A DNA stretch of 64,000 bases from Leucobacter tardus (GCF_017583045.1 NZ_JAGFBF010000005.1:806001-870000), one strand, 5' to 3'; shown: positions 27,198-36,582, numbered from the stretch's first letter. Translations and numbers: made by a program. Notes: generated by a model not told the origin, from the sequence alone.

Positions 27198-29507
27198 TTA
27201 CGCGGGGTTCACCGTGGTGGGCTCGTCGGGGAGCTCGGTCGGCTCGGCAGCCACTGCTGCCGCTGCAGCCGAAGCGGCCTCCTCGATGACGGGCTCGAGT
27301 GACAGCTTGCCGCGATCGTCGACCTTGGTGATCTTCACGAGCACCTTCTGGCCGATCGACAGCACGTCGTCGACGGAGTCGATGCGCTTGCCACCGGCGA
27401 GCTTGCGCACCTCGGAGATGTGCAGCAGACCGTCCTTACCGGGCAGCAGCGAGACGAACGCACCGAACGCGGCGTTCTTCACGACCGTGCCGAGGTACTG
27501 CTCGCCGACCTCCGGGTTGGTCGGGTTCGCGATCGCGTTCACCTGGGCGCGCGCGGCCTCGGCGGTCGGGCCGTCGGTCGCGCCGATGTAGACGGTGCCG
27601 TCGTCGTCGATCGAGATCTCGGCGCCGGTCTCGTCCTGGATGCCGTTGATCGTCTTGCCCTTCGGGCCGATGAGCTCGCCGATCTTGTCGACCGGGATCT
27701 GCACCGAGATCACGCGCGGCGCCGTCGGCGCCATCTCGTCGGGGGCGTCGATGGCCTGGCCGAGCACGTCGAGGATCGTCGTGCGGGCCTCCTTCGCCTG
27801 CGACAGCGCGCCTGCGAGCACATCGGACGGGATGCCGTCGAGCTTCGTGTCGAGCTGCAGCGCGGTGACGAACTCGCTGGTACCGGCGACCTTGAAGTCC
27901 ATGTCGCCGAGCGCGTCCTCCGCACCGAGGATGTCGGTGAGCGTCGCGTAGCGCGTCTCGCCCTCGACCTCGTCGGAGACCAGACCCATGGCGATGCCGG
28001 CGACCGGAGCGCGCAGCGGCACACCCGCGTTCAGCATCGACAGCGTCGACGCGCAGACCGACCCCATCGACGTCGAGCCGTTCGAGCTCAGCGCCTCGGA
28101 GACCTGACGGATGGCGTAGGGGAACTCCTCGCGGGACGGCAGCACCGGCACGAGTGCGCGCTCGGCCAGGAAGCCGTGCCCGATCTCGCGACGCTTCGGG
28201 CTGCCGACACGGCCGGTCTCACCGGTCGAGTAGGGCGGGAAGTTGTAGTGGTGCAGGTAGCGCTTGCTCGTGACCGGCGACAGCGAGTCGATCTGCTGCT
28301 CCATCTTGAGCATGTTCAGCGTGGTGACGCCCATGATCTGGGTCTCGCCGCGCTGGAAGATCGCGGAACCGTGCACGCGCGGGATGACCTGCACCTCGGC
28401 GTCGAGCGCACGGATGTCGCGCAGACCACGACCGTCGATGCGTGCACCGTCGGTGAGGATCCGGCTGCGGACGATCTTCTTCGTCACGGCCTTGTACGCA
28501 CCCGAGACCTGTCCCTCGGCGTCGGCCGACAGCTCGCCGGCTGCGACCTTCGCGGCGACGGCCTCCTTGACGCGCGACTTGAGCGCGTCATCGGCGTCTT
28601 GACGCTCCTGCTTGTCGGCGATCTGGTAGATGCCGGCGAGCTCGCCCTCCGCGAGCTCCGCGACCGCTGCGTAGGTCTCGTCGGCGTAGGGCGGGAACAC
28701 GGGGTATTCCTGCACCTCCTTCGCCGACTGCTCCGCGAGCTGCGACTGCGCCTGCACGAGCTGGGCGAGGAACGGCTTCGCCGCCTCGAGGCCCTGCGCC
28801 ACGATCGCCTCGTTCGGCTTCACGGCGCCGCCGCGGATGAGCTCCCAGCTGCCCTCGGTGGCTTCAGCTTCGACCATCATGATCGCGACGTCTTCGCTGC
28901 CATCGGCCTTCGTCACGACGCGGCCGGCGACGGTGAGGTCGAAGACGGCTTCCTGCAGCTGCGCCACGTTCGGGAACGCGACCCACTGATCCTCCTGGCC
29001 AGCGGCACCGGGGATGAGCGCGAGGCGCACACCGGCGATGGGACCCGAGAAGGGCAGACCCGAGATCTGCGTGGACGCCGAAGCGGCGTTGATCGCGAGC
29101 GCGTCGTAGAACTCGCCCGGGGCGATCGACATCACGGTCACCACGATCTGCACCTCGTTGCGCAGACCGTCGACGAACGACGGGCGCAGCGGGCGGTCGA
29201 TGAGACGGCAGACGAGGATCGCCTCCGTCGAGGGGCGACCCTCACGGCGGAAGAACGAGCCGGGGATCTTGCCCGCGGCGTACGAGCGCTCCTCGACATC
29301 GACGGTCAGGGGGAAGAAGTCGAAATGATCCTTCGGGTTCTTCGAGGCACTGGTCGCCGAGAGAAGCATCGTCTCCTCGTCGAGGTACGCGGCGACCGCG
29401 CCCTGCGCCTGCTGCGCGAGGCGGCCTGCCTCGAAGCGGATGGTGCGCTTGCCGAAGCGGCCGTTGTCGAGAACGGTCTCGGCGAACTTGATTTCAGGAC
29501 CCTCCAC
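27198..29507 (-). CDS. pnp: Polyribonucleotide nucleotidyltransferase (PNPase)
   Basis: 3'-5' phosphorolytic exoribonuclease and polymerase. 769 residues: two RNase PH-like domains, the second with [14 protein letters not shown] and [23 protein letters not shown] (active face), a KH domain ([19 protein letters not shown]) and an S1 domain ([29 protein letters not shown], in outline: [18 protein letters not shown]). GTG start with AAGGAGA four bases upstream. It is preceded by a structured leader of up to 237 nt, where pnp is autoregulated in other bacteria. Confidence 0.98.
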   Translation of the reverse strand: MEGPEIKFAETVLDNGRFGKRTIRFEAGRLAQQAQGAVAAYLDEETMLLSATSASKNPKDHFDFFPLTVDVEERSYAAGKIPGSFFRREGRPSTEAILVCRLIDRPLRPSFVDGLRNEVQIVVTVMSIAPGEFYDALAINAASASTQISGLPFSGPIAGVRLALIPGAAGQEDQWVAFPNVAQLQEAVFDLTVAGRVVTKADGSEDVAIMMVEAEATEGSWELIRGGAVKPNEAIVAQGLEAAKPFLAQLVQAQSQLAEQSAKEVQEYPVFPPYADETYAAVAELAEGELAGIYQIADKQERQDADDALKSRVKEAVAAKVAAGELSADAEGQVSGAYKAVTKKIVRSRILTDGARIDGRGLRDIRALDAEVQVIPRVHGSAIFQRGETQIMGVTTLNMLKMEQQIDSLSPVTSKRYLHHYNFPPYSTGETGRVGSPKRREIGHGFLAERALVPVLPSREEFPYAIRQVSEALSSNGSTSMGSVCASTLSMLNAGVPLRAPVAGIAMGLVSDEVEGETRYATLTDILGAEDALGDMDFKVAGTSEFVTALQLDTKLDGIPSDVLAGALSQAKEARTTILDVLGQAIDAPDEMAPTAPRVISVQIPVDKIGELIGPKGKTINGIQDETGAEISIDDDGTVYIGATDGPTAEAARAQVNAIANPTNPEVGEQYLGTVVKNAAFGAFVSLLPGKDGLLHISEVRKLAGGKRIDSVDDVLSIGQKVLVKITKVDDRGKLSLEPVIEEAASAAAAAVAAEPTELPDEPTTVNPA

Positions 29508-29744
29508 GGGCTCTCCTTTGCATTCAGGTGAGCACGCGGCGGACCACCGCGCCGTCTGCGCGGCGGCGTCACTGATCTGCAGTGCTGATCAACAGTGCAC
29601 GATCACTCCCGCGCCGCGAGAGGAATCCTCCACCGAAGACCAGCCGCCTCGTGCTCGGTACATCGTTGACGGTGGGCATCAGCCCACTCCCTCACACTAC
29701 CACCCGCACGCGAGAACGCACCGGGCACGAGACGAGTCGCGGGT
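29508..29744 (-). promoter_or_regulatory. Leader and promoter region of pnp
   Basis: 237 bp between dimethylargininase and pnp. A -10-like TAGTGT lies near the distal end on the minus strand (about 29697-29702), leaving a leader of about 180 nt. The leader holds several short inverted repeats, including GC-rich ones near 29537-29570 and CAGTGCTGATC/GATCAACAGTGC-like repeats near 29580-29605. No tRNA or rpsO was found here. Confidence 0.35.
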
Positions 29745-30515
29745 TCAGTCCAGATTGCGCACGCGCACGGAGAGGCACGTGGGGCACCCCTCCAGCTTCT
29801 CGAACTCGCTCAGCGGCGTCTCCGTCACGGTGTAGCCGAGGTCGCGCAGCAGCTCCGCCGTCCGCGGCGCCGAGGCCGAGATGACGAGCTCGTGGGCGCT
29901 GAGGCAGACCACTGCGGTGCCGTGCGGCTCGGGCACGGGCAGGAAGCGCTCGAAGAGGCCGGGCTCGTCCACGTAGTCGGGGTAGCCGATGACCGTGCCG
30001 TCGGGCAGCGCGGTGACGGCGGTCTTCAGGTGCAGGACCTTCGTGACCGGCACGGCGACGACGCGCGCACCGAGCGGACCGAGGATCCGGCGCAGCTGCG
30101 CGATGCCCTCGGCGTTCGTGCGGCCACCGCGTCCGACGTACACGGTGTCGCCGATCTTCAGCACGTCGCCGCCGTCGAGCGTTCCGGGCTCCCGGATCTC
30201 GGCGACCGGGCAGCCCAGCTGCTCCACCACGCGACGGGTGCCAGCCGTTTCGGGCTTGCGGCGGTCGTCTCCCGGTCGGGTGATGACGGCGACGTTGCGG
30301 AACATCACCACGGTGTCCTCGACGAAGACCGCGTCCGGGCAGTGGTCCGCCTCCTCCACCTCGACGGTGCTCCAGCCGTGCCGCTCGAGCACGTCGACAT
30401 ATGCGCGCCACTGCTCGCGGGCGATGTCGAGGTCGACCGGCACCTTCTCGATGTGATCGACGATGCCGTCATCGAGCTGCGAACCGGGACGGCGCACGAG
30501 AGCGAGCGTGGACAT
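29745..30515 (-). CDS. ddaH: Dimethylargininase (NG,NG-dimethylarginine dimethylaminohydrolase)
   Basis: Guanidine-modifying enzyme that hydrolyses methylated arginines to citrulline and an amine. 256 residues, single domain. Catalytic H162 (LHLKTAVT) and C247 (GCPTCLSVR) fit DDAH numbering; substrate-loop residues FVEDTVVMF and LDGGDVLKIG are present. ATG with GGAGG four bases upstream. Could be an arginine deiminase-like relative, but the length and the C-terminal TCLS motif favour DDAH. Confidence 0.88.
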   Translation of the reverse strand: MSTLALVRRPGSQLDDGIVDHIEKVPVDLDIAREQWRAYVDVLERHGWSTVEVEEADHCPDAVFVEDTVVMFRNVAVITRPGDDRRKPETAGTRRVVEQLGCPVAEIREPGTLDGGDVLKIGDTVYVGRGGRTNAEGIAQLRRILGPLGARVVAVPVTKVLHLKTAVTALPDGTVIGYPDYVDEPGLFERFLPVPEPHGTAVVCLSAHELVISASAPRTAELLRDLGYTVTETPLSEFEKLEGCPTCLSVRVRNLD

Positions 30516-30566
30516 GGGACCTCCGAGGAGTGACGGGCTGGACGGGAACGGGTTCCAGCGTATCGC

Positions 30567-31598
30567 TCAGCGCGACCGCTGCTCGCCGATGAGGTTCGCG
30601 GCGCAGCGGCGGGCGAGGTCGCGCCCGGCGTACCCGGCGCGAACCAGCGCGCGGAGCTTGCCCACGGCGGCCTCCGCGGTGAGGTCGGCACCGCCGACCG
30701 CGCCTGCCGCGGCGAGCTCTGCACCGACGGCGTACCGATCGAGGCCGACCGAGCCGGCCGGGCACCTGGTGGTCGCCAGCACGGGCGTGCCGTGCTCGAC
30801 ACCGCGCCGGATCGCCTCGGGAACACGGCCATCGTCGAGCGGGAACGTCCCCGCGCCGAACCCCTCGAGCACGAGGCCGTCGGGGAAGGCCGCCAGCGCG
30901 GCATCCACGAGCGACGCCGGCATTCCCGGTACCGCGGTCAGGAGCCCGACGCTGGGCGCACGGTGTCCGGCGGCCGCAGCGAGCGCGCGGCCGAGGGACT
31001 CGTCGATCCCGACCGCGGATTCGGCTCGAGCCAGCGGCGCGTGGAATCCGTCGGGCTCTTCGCTCGAGCGCTTGGTCGCCCGCACCGCCGTCAGCGTCCG
31101 CCCGCCGAACGCTACGACCGTCGCCGCGTCGCCGCGCGTCGAACGGGCGCACCAGGCGAAGGCGTCGCGCAGGTTCGCCTCGGCGTCGCCCCCGGGCGTG
31201 CCAAGAGGCTTCTGGGCGCCGGTGAAAGCGACGGGCAGTTCGAGGTCGGCGATCGCGAACGCGGTCTGCGCGGCGACGTGCGCGAGGGTGTCGGTGCCGT
31301 GCACGACGACGGCGCCCCCGATGTGCCCGTCGGACGACGCCGACCGGATGAGATCGGCGATCGCGAGCCCGCCCCCGTGCCCGCTCTGCGAACTGTCGCC
31401 GATCGCGGAGGCCGGCGCGTGCACCCAGGGGTGCACGCGGCCGTGATCGGTCGAACCGCGACCCGCGCTCAGGATCCCGTCCATCTCCATCCGGAGATCG
31501 ACCGGGGCCTCGAGACCGCGACCGCGATCGCGCATGCCGAAGGTGCCTCCCGCGTACACGACGAGGATCGGCGCGGCGACGGCGGCCTCTCGGAGCAC
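30567..31598 (-). CDS. ansA: L-asparaginase
   Basis: Hydrolyses asparagine to aspartate and ammonia. 343 residues. Catalytic threonines: T19 in AGGTFGM and T102 with D103 in HGTDTLAH. No signal peptide, so a cytosolic (type I-like) enzyme is likely. Start is a GTG 14 nt after the serA stop. The C-terminal third, including LVLEGFGAGTFP and TRCPAGSVG, matches the family. Could accept glutamine too; not decidable. Confidence 0.87.
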   Translation of the reverse strand: MLREAAVAAPILVVYAGGTFGMRDRGRGLEAPVDLRMEMDGILSAGRGSTDHGRVHPWVHAPASAIGDSSQSGHGGGLAIADLIRSASSDGHIGGAVVVHGTDTLAHVAAQTAFAIADLELPVAFTGAQKPLGTPGGDAEANLRDAFAWCARSTRGDAATVVAFGGRTLTAVRATKRSSEEPDGFHAPLARAESAVGIDESLGRALAAAAGHRAPSVGLLTAVPGMPASLVDAALAAFPDGLVLEGFGAGTFPLDDGRVPEAIRRGVEHGTPVLATTRCPAGSVGLDRYAVGAELAAAGAVGGADLTAEAAVGKLRALVRAGYAGRDLARRCAANLIGEQRSR

Positions 31599-31612
31599 GG
31601 CGGGTCGACCGG

Positions 31613-33205
31613 TCAGATCTCGGGGACGGTGATCGCCCTGAGCGTGGATGCGTCGATCGAGACGCGCAGCTGGTCGATGAGCGACTCGGGAACGGGAGCG
31701 TCGATCGACAGGACCGAGAGCGCCGTTCGGTGCTCGCTGTCGCGCGATACCTGCAGCCCGGCGATGTTGACTCCGGCTTCCCCGAGGATCGTGCTGTAGG
31801 TCGAGACGATGCCCGGACGGTCCTCGTAGCTGAACACGATGAGGTGCTCGGGAATCGGCAGCTCCACCTCGTACCCGTTGAGACCGACGATCTTCTCGAT
31901 CTGCTTCGGACCCGTGAGGGTTCCGGCGACCGAGACCGGCGTGCCGTCGGCGAGCACCCCCCGCAGCGTGATCACGTTGCGGTAGCTCTCGGAGACGGCC
32001 TCCGTCGTGAAGCTCACCTCGATACCGCGCTGCTCGGCGAGGAGCGGCGCGTTGACGTACGACACCGGGTGGCTCACCATCTGGGAGAAGACGCCCTTCA
32101 GCGCCGCGAGGCGGAGGGCCTCGATGTTGTGCTCGGTGAGATCGCCGCGCACCTCGATATCGAGAGACGTGATGGGTCCGGCGGCGAGCCCCGCGAACAC
32201 CTGTCCGAGCTTCTCCGTGAGCGGAAGCCCGGGACGCACGTACGAATCGATCGCACCGCCGGCCACGTTGACCGCATCGGGCACCAGGTCTCCGGCGAGG
32301 GCGAGACGGACGGACTTCGCGACCGCCACGCCGGCCTTCTCCTGGGCTTCGGCGGTGGAGGCTCCGAGGTGCGGGGTCACGTTGACCCGGTCGAGACCCG
32401 TGAGCGCGGTGTCCGCGGGCGGCTCCTGCACGAAGACGTCGAGCGCCGCTCCGGCGATCTCACCTGCGGCCAGGGCTTCCGCCAGCGCCTCCTCGTCGAT
32501 GAGACCGCCGCGCGCGACGTTGACGACGAAGGCGGTCGGCTTCATCGCCGCGAACTGCGCGCGGCCGATCATGCCGAGCGTCTCAGGGGTGCGCGGCATG
32601 TGAATCGTCAAGAAGTCGACGCGCTCGACGAGCTCGTCGAGGCTGACCAGCTGTACCCCGAGCTGCTGCGCCCGAGCGGCGGTGACGTAGGGGTCGTAGG
32701 CGATGAGCTCGACGCCGAACCCGCGGAGGCGCTCGGCGATCAGCGCGCCGATGCGTCCGAGCCCGATGATGCCGACGGTCTTCTCGTAGAGCTCGATGCC
32801 GGTGAACGAGGAGCGCTTCCACTCCCCCGACGAGAGCGAGGCGTGCGCGCGCGGCAGGTGTCGCGCGAGACCGAGGATGTGCGCGACGGTGAGCTCGGCG
32901 GCGCTGATGATGTTCGAGGTCGGCGCGTTGACGACCATGACACCCGCCTGGGTCGCCGCCTTGATGTCGACGTTGTCGAGACCGACTCCGGCGCGGGCGA
33001 TGACCTTGAGTCCCGATCCCCACGCGATCGCCTCGGCATCGAGCTGCGTGGCGGAGCGGATGAGGATCGCGTCGGCGGTGGCGAGCGCGGTGCGAAGGGC
33101 TTCGCGGTCGGTGCCGTCGACGTGAACCACGTCGAAGTCGGGGCCGAGCGCGGCGATGGTGGCGGGCGAGAGTTCTTCGGCGATCAGCACGATCGGCTTC
33201 GACAC
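31613..33205 (-). CDS. serA: D-3-phosphoglycerate dehydrogenase
   Basis: First step of serine synthesis. 530 residues, the long actinobacterial type: substrate and NAD domains (GIIGLGRIGALIAERL; ARGGLIDEEALAEAL; NVTPHLGASTAEAQEKAG with the catalytic His), an intervening ASB domain and a C-terminal ACT domain (HLIVFSYEDRPGIVSTYSTILGE, in outline: FSYEDRPGIVSTYST) for feedback by serine. GTG at 33203-33205 with AAGGAA six bases upstream. Separate promoter with a 55-nt leader. Confidence 0.96.
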   Translation of the reverse strand: MSKPIVLIAEELSPATIAALGPDFDVVHVDGTDREALRTALATADAILIRSATQLDAEAIAWGSGLKVIARAGVGLDNVDIKAATQAGVMVVNAPTSNIISAAELTVAHILGLARHLPRAHASLSSGEWKRSSFTGIELYEKTVGIIGLGRIGALIAERLRGFGVELIAYDPYVTAARAQQLGVQLVSLDELVERVDFLTIHMPRTPETLGMIGRAQFAAMKPTAFVVNVARGGLIDEEALAEALAAGEIAGAALDVFVQEPPADTALTGLDRVNVTPHLGASTAEAQEKAGVAVAKSVRLALAGDLVPDAVNVAGGAIDSYVRPGLPLTEKLGQVFAGLAAGPITSLDIEVRGDLTEHNIEALRLAALKGVFSQMVSHPVSYVNAPLLAEQRGIEVSFTTEAVSESYRNVITLRGVLADGTPVSVAGTLTGPKQIEKIVGLNGYEVELPIPEHLIVFSYEDRPGIVSTYSTILGEAGVNIAGLQVSRDSEHRTALSVLSIDAPVPESLIDQLRVSIDASTLRAITVPEI

Positions 33206-33237
33206 GACAGGTTCCTTCAGGGTCAGCGAGTGCGATG

Positions 33238-33253
33238 TGGGCCGTGCGGCCCA
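33238..33253 (-). other. Hairpin in the serA leader
   Basis: TGGGCCG-TG-CGGCCCA (plus strand), a perfect 7-bp stem between the putative -10 and the serA ribosome binding site. Possible attenuator or stability element. Confidence 0.45.
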
Positions 33254-33260
33254 GTGGACG

Positions 33261-33266
33261 AGTCTA
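33261..33266 (-). promoter_or_regulatory. Putative -10 element of serA
   Basis: TAGACT on the minus strand about 55 nt before the serA GTG. The -35 region is weak. Confidence 0.4.
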
Positions 33267-33288
33267 GCGCGCGACGGGCACGGAAACC

Positions 33289-33582
33289 TCAGCCCATGAG
33301 GTGGAGCACGTCGAGCTGCAGTGCAGCCGCACCGCAGAGACCTGCGGCGAGCAGAAGCAGCCGGACGCCTCCGGTGCGCCCTCTGCCGAGCCACAACGCC
33401 GCGGCCAAGCCGAGGGGCGGCGCGGCGATGCCGCCGATGAGGGCGATATAGGCCGTGGCGCTCAGGGCGTCGCCCAGGAAGCCGACCATGCCGAGCAGGT
33501 TGCCGACCGCGGCGACGACGGCGTAGATGTAGAGCGCCACGATGATCGCGGCGGCTCCCCAGCCGGTGATTCTCGACGCCAT
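33289..33582 (-). CDS. Small membrane protein, three or four TM segments
   Basis: 97 residues, not recognised. Hydrophobic segments at about 8-30, 35-58 and 70-92 (IIVALYIYAVVAAVGNLLG; AYIALIGGIAAPPLGLAAAL; LLLLAAGLCGAAALQL). Its ATG shares one base with the stop of the preceding gene (TGATG), so the two are coupled and probably form a membrane pair. Function unknown. Confidence 0.65.
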   Translation of the reverse strand: MASRITGWGAAAIIVALYIYAVVAAVGNLLGMVGFLGDALSATAYIALIGGIAAPPLGLAAALWLGRGRTGGVRLLLLAAGLCGAAALQLDVLHLMG

Positions 33583-34100
33583 CAGAGGGCTCCCCCGCTC
33601 GAGACCAGCATGGGGACGGGGACGAGGAGGATCGCACCGACGATGAGCGCCACGGCGAGTCGGCCCGTCGAGCGACCGCGATTCAGGAGGACGGCGCTCA
33701 GGAACCACAGCGCGGGGGCGGCGGGTGCCGCCCAGAAGACGATCTGCTGCAGCGCCCCGCCGATGACACCGCTGTTCGCAGCCACCGCGGTGTTGACGCC
33801 GCTGTAGTACTGAGCCCAAGTCATCCAGACGTAGGTGTAGATGAGGTAGAGGCCGCCGATCACCCCGAGCAGCACGAGGGCGCCGTTGCTCAACTGCTGA
33901 CGCGAATCGGGCGAGGGATCGGCAGGATCGGCACCGGCATCCGTTCCAGGGCCCCCAGGCACGCGCGTCGCGAGCTCGGTCGCCGCGGGTACGGGCTCCG
34001 CCGGGGTGGTCGCCGGTTCCGGTGCGCCTTCGACCGTCCACCCGCTCGCGAGCGCACTGTCGCGAGGCTCGCGGGGTTCGCGTGGAGACTTGTTCCGCAT
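33582..34100 (-). CDS. Membrane protein with Pro-rich cytosolic N-terminus
   Basis: 172 residues, not recognised. The first ~70 residues are charged and rich in Pro, Ala and Glu; then three hydrophobic segments (about 73-95, 113-133, 142-165). TAGGCT 7 nt before the ATG points to a leaderless start. Coupled to the next small membrane gene. Similar short proteins are common in Microbacteriaceae but have no known role. Confidence 0.65.
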   Translation of the reverse strand: MRNKSPREPREPRDSALASGWTVEGAPEPATTPAEPVPAATELATRVPGGPGTDAGADPADPSPDSRQQLSNGALVLLGVIGGLYLIYTYVWMTWAQYYSGVNTAVAANSGVIGGALQQIVFWAAPAAPALWFLSAVLLNRGRSTGRLAVALIVGAILLVPVPMLVSSGGAL

Positions 34101-34107
34101 GCGATCC

Positions 34108-34113
34108 AGCCTA
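34108..34113 (-). promoter_or_regulatory. Putative -10 element of the small membrane gene pair (leaderless)
   Basis: TAGGCT, 7 nt before the ATG at 34098-34100; no ribosome binding site between. Confidence 0.4.
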
Positions 34114-34142
34114 GACCGCCGTGGCTTGGAGCACGGTGCGCG

Positions 34143-34970
34143 TCACCGCCGCTCGAGCGACGCTGCGACGTCGGCGGCGAAGAGCATCTCGTCACGGTCG
34201 GGCCGCACGTACGCGGTGTCGCGCTCGGCCGGCCGCTCGGGGATCTCGATCTCGGCCGGCTCGACGTACTCCCAGGGGATGCGCTCCAGAATGTCATGCA
34301 ACACGTTGATGCGCGAGCGCTTCTTGTCCTCGCTCTCCACGGTCACCCAGCGCGAGCCGGGCAGATCCGTCGCGGCGAACATCGCGTCCTTCGCCCGCGA
34401 GTACTCCTCCCACCTCGTGATCGACTCGACATCCATCGGAGAGAGTTTCCACCTCCGCATCGGATCCTGCGCGCGCGAACGGAAACGCGCCTCCTGCTCG
34501 GAGTCCGAGACCGAGAACCAGTACTTGATGAGATGCATGCCGTCTTCGACGAGCATGCGCTCGAAGTCGGGGGTCTGCCTGAGGAACCGGTGATACTCCT
34601 GCTCCGTGCAGAACCCCATGACGCGCTCGACACCGGCGCGGTTGTACCAGGACCGGTCGAAGAGCACGATCTCACCCGCCGCCGGGAGGTGCTCGACATA
34701 CCTCTGGAAGTACCACTGCGTCCGTTCACGATCCGTCGGCGTCGGCAGGGCCACGATCCGGGCGTGCCTCGGGTTCAGGTACTCCGTGATCCGCTTGATC
34801 GCCGACCCTTTTCCCGCGGCGTCGCGTCCCTCGAAGACCAGGCACACGCGCTCCCCGGTCGCGATCACCCACTGCTGCAGCGCGACGAGCTCCGCCTGCA
34901 ATCTGCGGAGCTCCCGTTCGTACGCGCGTTTCTGCAGTTTTCGGGGAGCGGGGCCCTCGTGCGGAGTCAT
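34143..34970 (-). CDS. ppk2: Polyphosphate kinase 2 family protein
   Basis: Uses polyphosphate to phosphorylate nucleoside phosphates (or the reverse). 275 residues, the single-domain PPK2 class. Walker A GRDAAGKG (about 48-55), lid and Walker B region FDRSWYNRAGVERVMGF (104-120), and DDGMHLIKYWFSVSDSEQEARF-type block (here EDGMHLIKYWFSVS). TAGGAT 6 nt before the ATG. Nucleotide specificity (class I, II or III) cannot be told safely. Confidence 0.92.
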   Translation of the reverse strand: MTPHEGPAPRKLQKRAYERELRRLQAELVALQQWVIATGERVCLVFEGRDAAGKGSAIKRITEYLNPRHARIVALPTPTDRERTQWYFQRYVEHLPAAGEIVLFDRSWYNRAGVERVMGFCTEQEYHRFLRQTPDFERMLVEDGMHLIKYWFSVSDSEQEARFRSRAQDPMRRWKLSPMDVESITRWEEYSRAKDAMFAATDLPGSRWVTVESEDKKRSRINVLHDILERIPWEYVEPAEIEIPERPAERDTAYVRPDRDEMLFAADVAASLERR

Positions 34971-34976
34971 ACCGGG

Positions 34977-34982
34977 ATCCTA
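34977..34982 (-). promoter_or_regulatory. Putative -10 element of ppk2, containing the azlD stop codon
   Basis: TAGGAT, 6 nt before the ppk2 ATG. Its first three bases are the azlD TAG stop (34980-34982). Confidence 0.4.
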
Positions 34983-35321
34983 TGCCCCCCACGCCGCGAC
35001 CGCGGATGACAGCGCGACGTACACCGCCGTTCCGCTGAAAATGCTGAGGGTGGCGCTCCCTCTCCAGAGCTGCAGTGCCACGGTGATCCCGATGCCGAGC
35101 ACCGTCGGGCCGAGGTGCATGACCTCGACCGGGTTCACGTCGCGCACGGTGTACAGCGCGAGGATCAGCATGATGCCGACCGGCATGCGGGCACCGAGGT
35201 AGGCGAGCAGCTCACTGTCTCGCAGCGGCGCGAGCATGCCGAACGGCACGGCGCGCATCGCCCAGGTGATGGCTGCGGAGATCAGGATCCCCGCGAGCAG
35301 GTAGGAGTGCTCAGCCGACAC
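34980..35321 (-). CDS. azlD: AzlD-like branched-chain amino-acid exporter small subunit
   Basis: 113 residues, four hydrophobic segments, AzlD/BrnE type (TWAMRAVPFGMLAPLRDSELLAYLGARMPVGIMLILALY, in outline: RAVPFGMLAPLRDS, MPVGIMLILALY). Works with AzlC to export branched-chain amino acids and methionine. Its start lies within azlC (11-nt overlap), so the subunits are co-translated. Confidence 0.87.
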   Translation of the reverse strand: MSAEHSYLLAGILISAAITWAMRAVPFGMLAPLRDSELLAYLGARMPVGIMLILALYTVRDVNPVEVMHLGPTVLGIGITVALQLWRGSATLSIFSGTAVYVALSSAVAAWGA

Positions 35322-36066
35322 GACGCCTCCGCTTCGTCACCAGGTACCCGCACACGAGCGCCGTCACGAACAGACCCATGGCGATCATCAGCATGTGGTT
35401 CGGCGAGACGAGCAGCGCGATGATCGCGCACCCGAGCGCGAGCGCCGGAGCGGGGAGCGAACGGCGGATCTTGTACGCCTCGACCCCGAGCACGACGAAG
35501 AGCGCCGTCAGGGCGAAATCGAGTCCGACCACCTGCGGCGGGATCAGGGTGCCGAGGCCGGCGCCGATCGTGACGAAGAGGATCCAGAGCGCGTGGAACC
35601 CGGCCTGGATCGTCAGGATCCGCGCTCGCGTCCATCCGTGCGCGGCCGGGGTGGCCGTGAGCGCGTACGCCTCATCGGTCAGCGCGAACGTGCTGTACGC
35701 CTTCCATCCGCGGCCGGTGACACGGTGCAGCGGGAACGAGAGGGCGTAGAAGACGTGCCTGAAGTTCACGATCACCGCGCTCACCGCGATCTGGGCGAGC
35801 GGGGCCGCGGCCGCGAACAGGCCGACGAGAAAGAACTCGAGCGAACCGGCGAAGACGATGGCCGCGAGGAGGGTGGCCCACCACCATTCGAACCCCGACT
35901 GGACGACCAGGACACCGAGCGCGAGGCCCAGCGGAATGACCGCGAGCCCCGCGGGCAGGACCGTCCGGGCGCCTGCGGCGATCTCGGTGCGGCGATCCGG
36001 ATGATCCGGCTCTCCGAGGGGCGCGACGGCCGCGCGCTGACCGGTCGCGGGAGAACGAGAGCTCAT
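35311..36066 (-). CDS. azlC: AzlC-like branched-chain amino-acid exporter large subunit
   Basis: 251 residues, about seven hydrophobic segments. The AzlC/BrnF/YgaZ pattern is clear: AVIPLGLALGVLVVQSGFEWWWATLLAAIVFAGSLEFFLVGL (in outline: PLGLALGVLVVQ, FAGSLEFFLVGL) and VNFRHVFYALSFPLHRV. Divergent from an lrp gene with 63 bp between starts, the layout of lrp-brnFE in Corynebacterium glutamicum. TAGCAT 6 nt before the ATG. Confidence 0.9.
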   Translation of the reverse strand: MSSRSPATGQRAAVAPLGEPDHPDRRTEIAAGARTVLPAGLAVIPLGLALGVLVVQSGFEWWWATLLAAIVFAGSLEFFLVGLFAAAAPLAQIAVSAVIVNFRHVFYALSFPLHRVTGRGWKAYSTFALTDEAYALTATPAAHGWTRARILTIQAGFHALWILFVTIGAGLGTLIPPQVVGLDFALTALFVVLGVEAYKIRRSLPAPALALGCAIIALLVSPNHMLMIAMGLFVTALVCGYLVTKRRRRVG

Positions 36067-36072
36067 ACTGCA

Positions 36073-36078
36073 ATGCTA
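36073..36078 (-). promoter_or_regulatory. Putative -10 element of azlCD (leaderless)
   Basis: TAGCAT, 6 nt before the azlC ATG. In the 63-bp divergent region shared with lrp. Confidence 0.5.
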
Positions 36079-36117
36079 GGAAAAGATGCGGTGTCTCGGG
36101 TTGCCAGATGCCCCTGA

Positions 36118-36123
36118 TATTCT
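36118..36123 (+). promoter_or_regulatory. Putative -10 element of lrp (leaderless)
   Basis: TATTCT, 6 nt before the GTG at 36130. Faces the azlC promoter. Confidence 0.5.
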
Positions 36124-36129
36124 ACGGGC

Positions 36130-36582
36130 GTGAGCAACGAACCACGCATCGACGACCTTGATCACGCAATTATTGCCGAGTTGCAGCACGATGCACGCCT
36201 GAGCAACACCGAACTCTCCCGCCGGGTCGGGCTCACGCCGGCTCCGTGCCTGCGCCGCGTGCAACGACTCGAGCGCGACGGGGTGATCGAGGGGTACCAC
36301 GCCAAAGTCGATCCGAAGGCGGCGGGTCGCGGGTTCGAGGTGATGGTGGCGATCGACATCGCCATGAACGATCGCAAGACCATCGAGGATTTCGAAGCCG
36401 CGGCCGCGGCAGTGCCCGAGGTCGTCGAGATGCGGCGCATGCTCGGACAACCCGACTACTATCTTCGGGTGCAGGTCGCCGATACCGAGGCCTACGAGCG
36501 CCTCACGCTCGACACGCTTTCCCGACTTCCCGCCGTGCATCGTCTGCTCTCGCACCAGACGATGCGTCTCGTCAAAGGCTGA
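36130..36582 (+). CDS. lrp: Lrp/AsnC family regulator (azlCD-linked)
   Basis: 150 residues. N-terminal winged HTH (DDLDHAIIAELQHDARLSNTELSRRVGLTPAPCLRRVQRLE, in outline: LSNTELSRRVGLTPAPCLRR, about residues 24-44) and a C-terminal RAM ligand-binding domain ending near VHRLLSHQTMRLVKG. The LTPAPCLRRV recognition helix is that of Lrp proteins linked to brnFE. Likely activates azlCD in response to methionine or branched-chain amino acids; this is inferred from the C. glutamicum system. Converges on phr. Confidence 0.9.
   Translation: MSNEPRIDDLDHAIIAELQHDARLSNTELSRRVGLTPAPCLRRVQRLERDGVIEGYHAKVDPKAAGRGFEVMVAIDIAMNDRKTIEDFEAAAAAVPEVVEMRRMLGQPDYYLRVQVADTEAYERLTLDTLSRLPAVHRLLSHQTMRLVKG

Noticed and set aside
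27420-29531. Plus-strand open frame of about 700 codons opposite pnp
   Set aside because: His/Arg/Asp-rich composition without motifs, fully antisense to a complete PNPase; a high-GC shadow frame.
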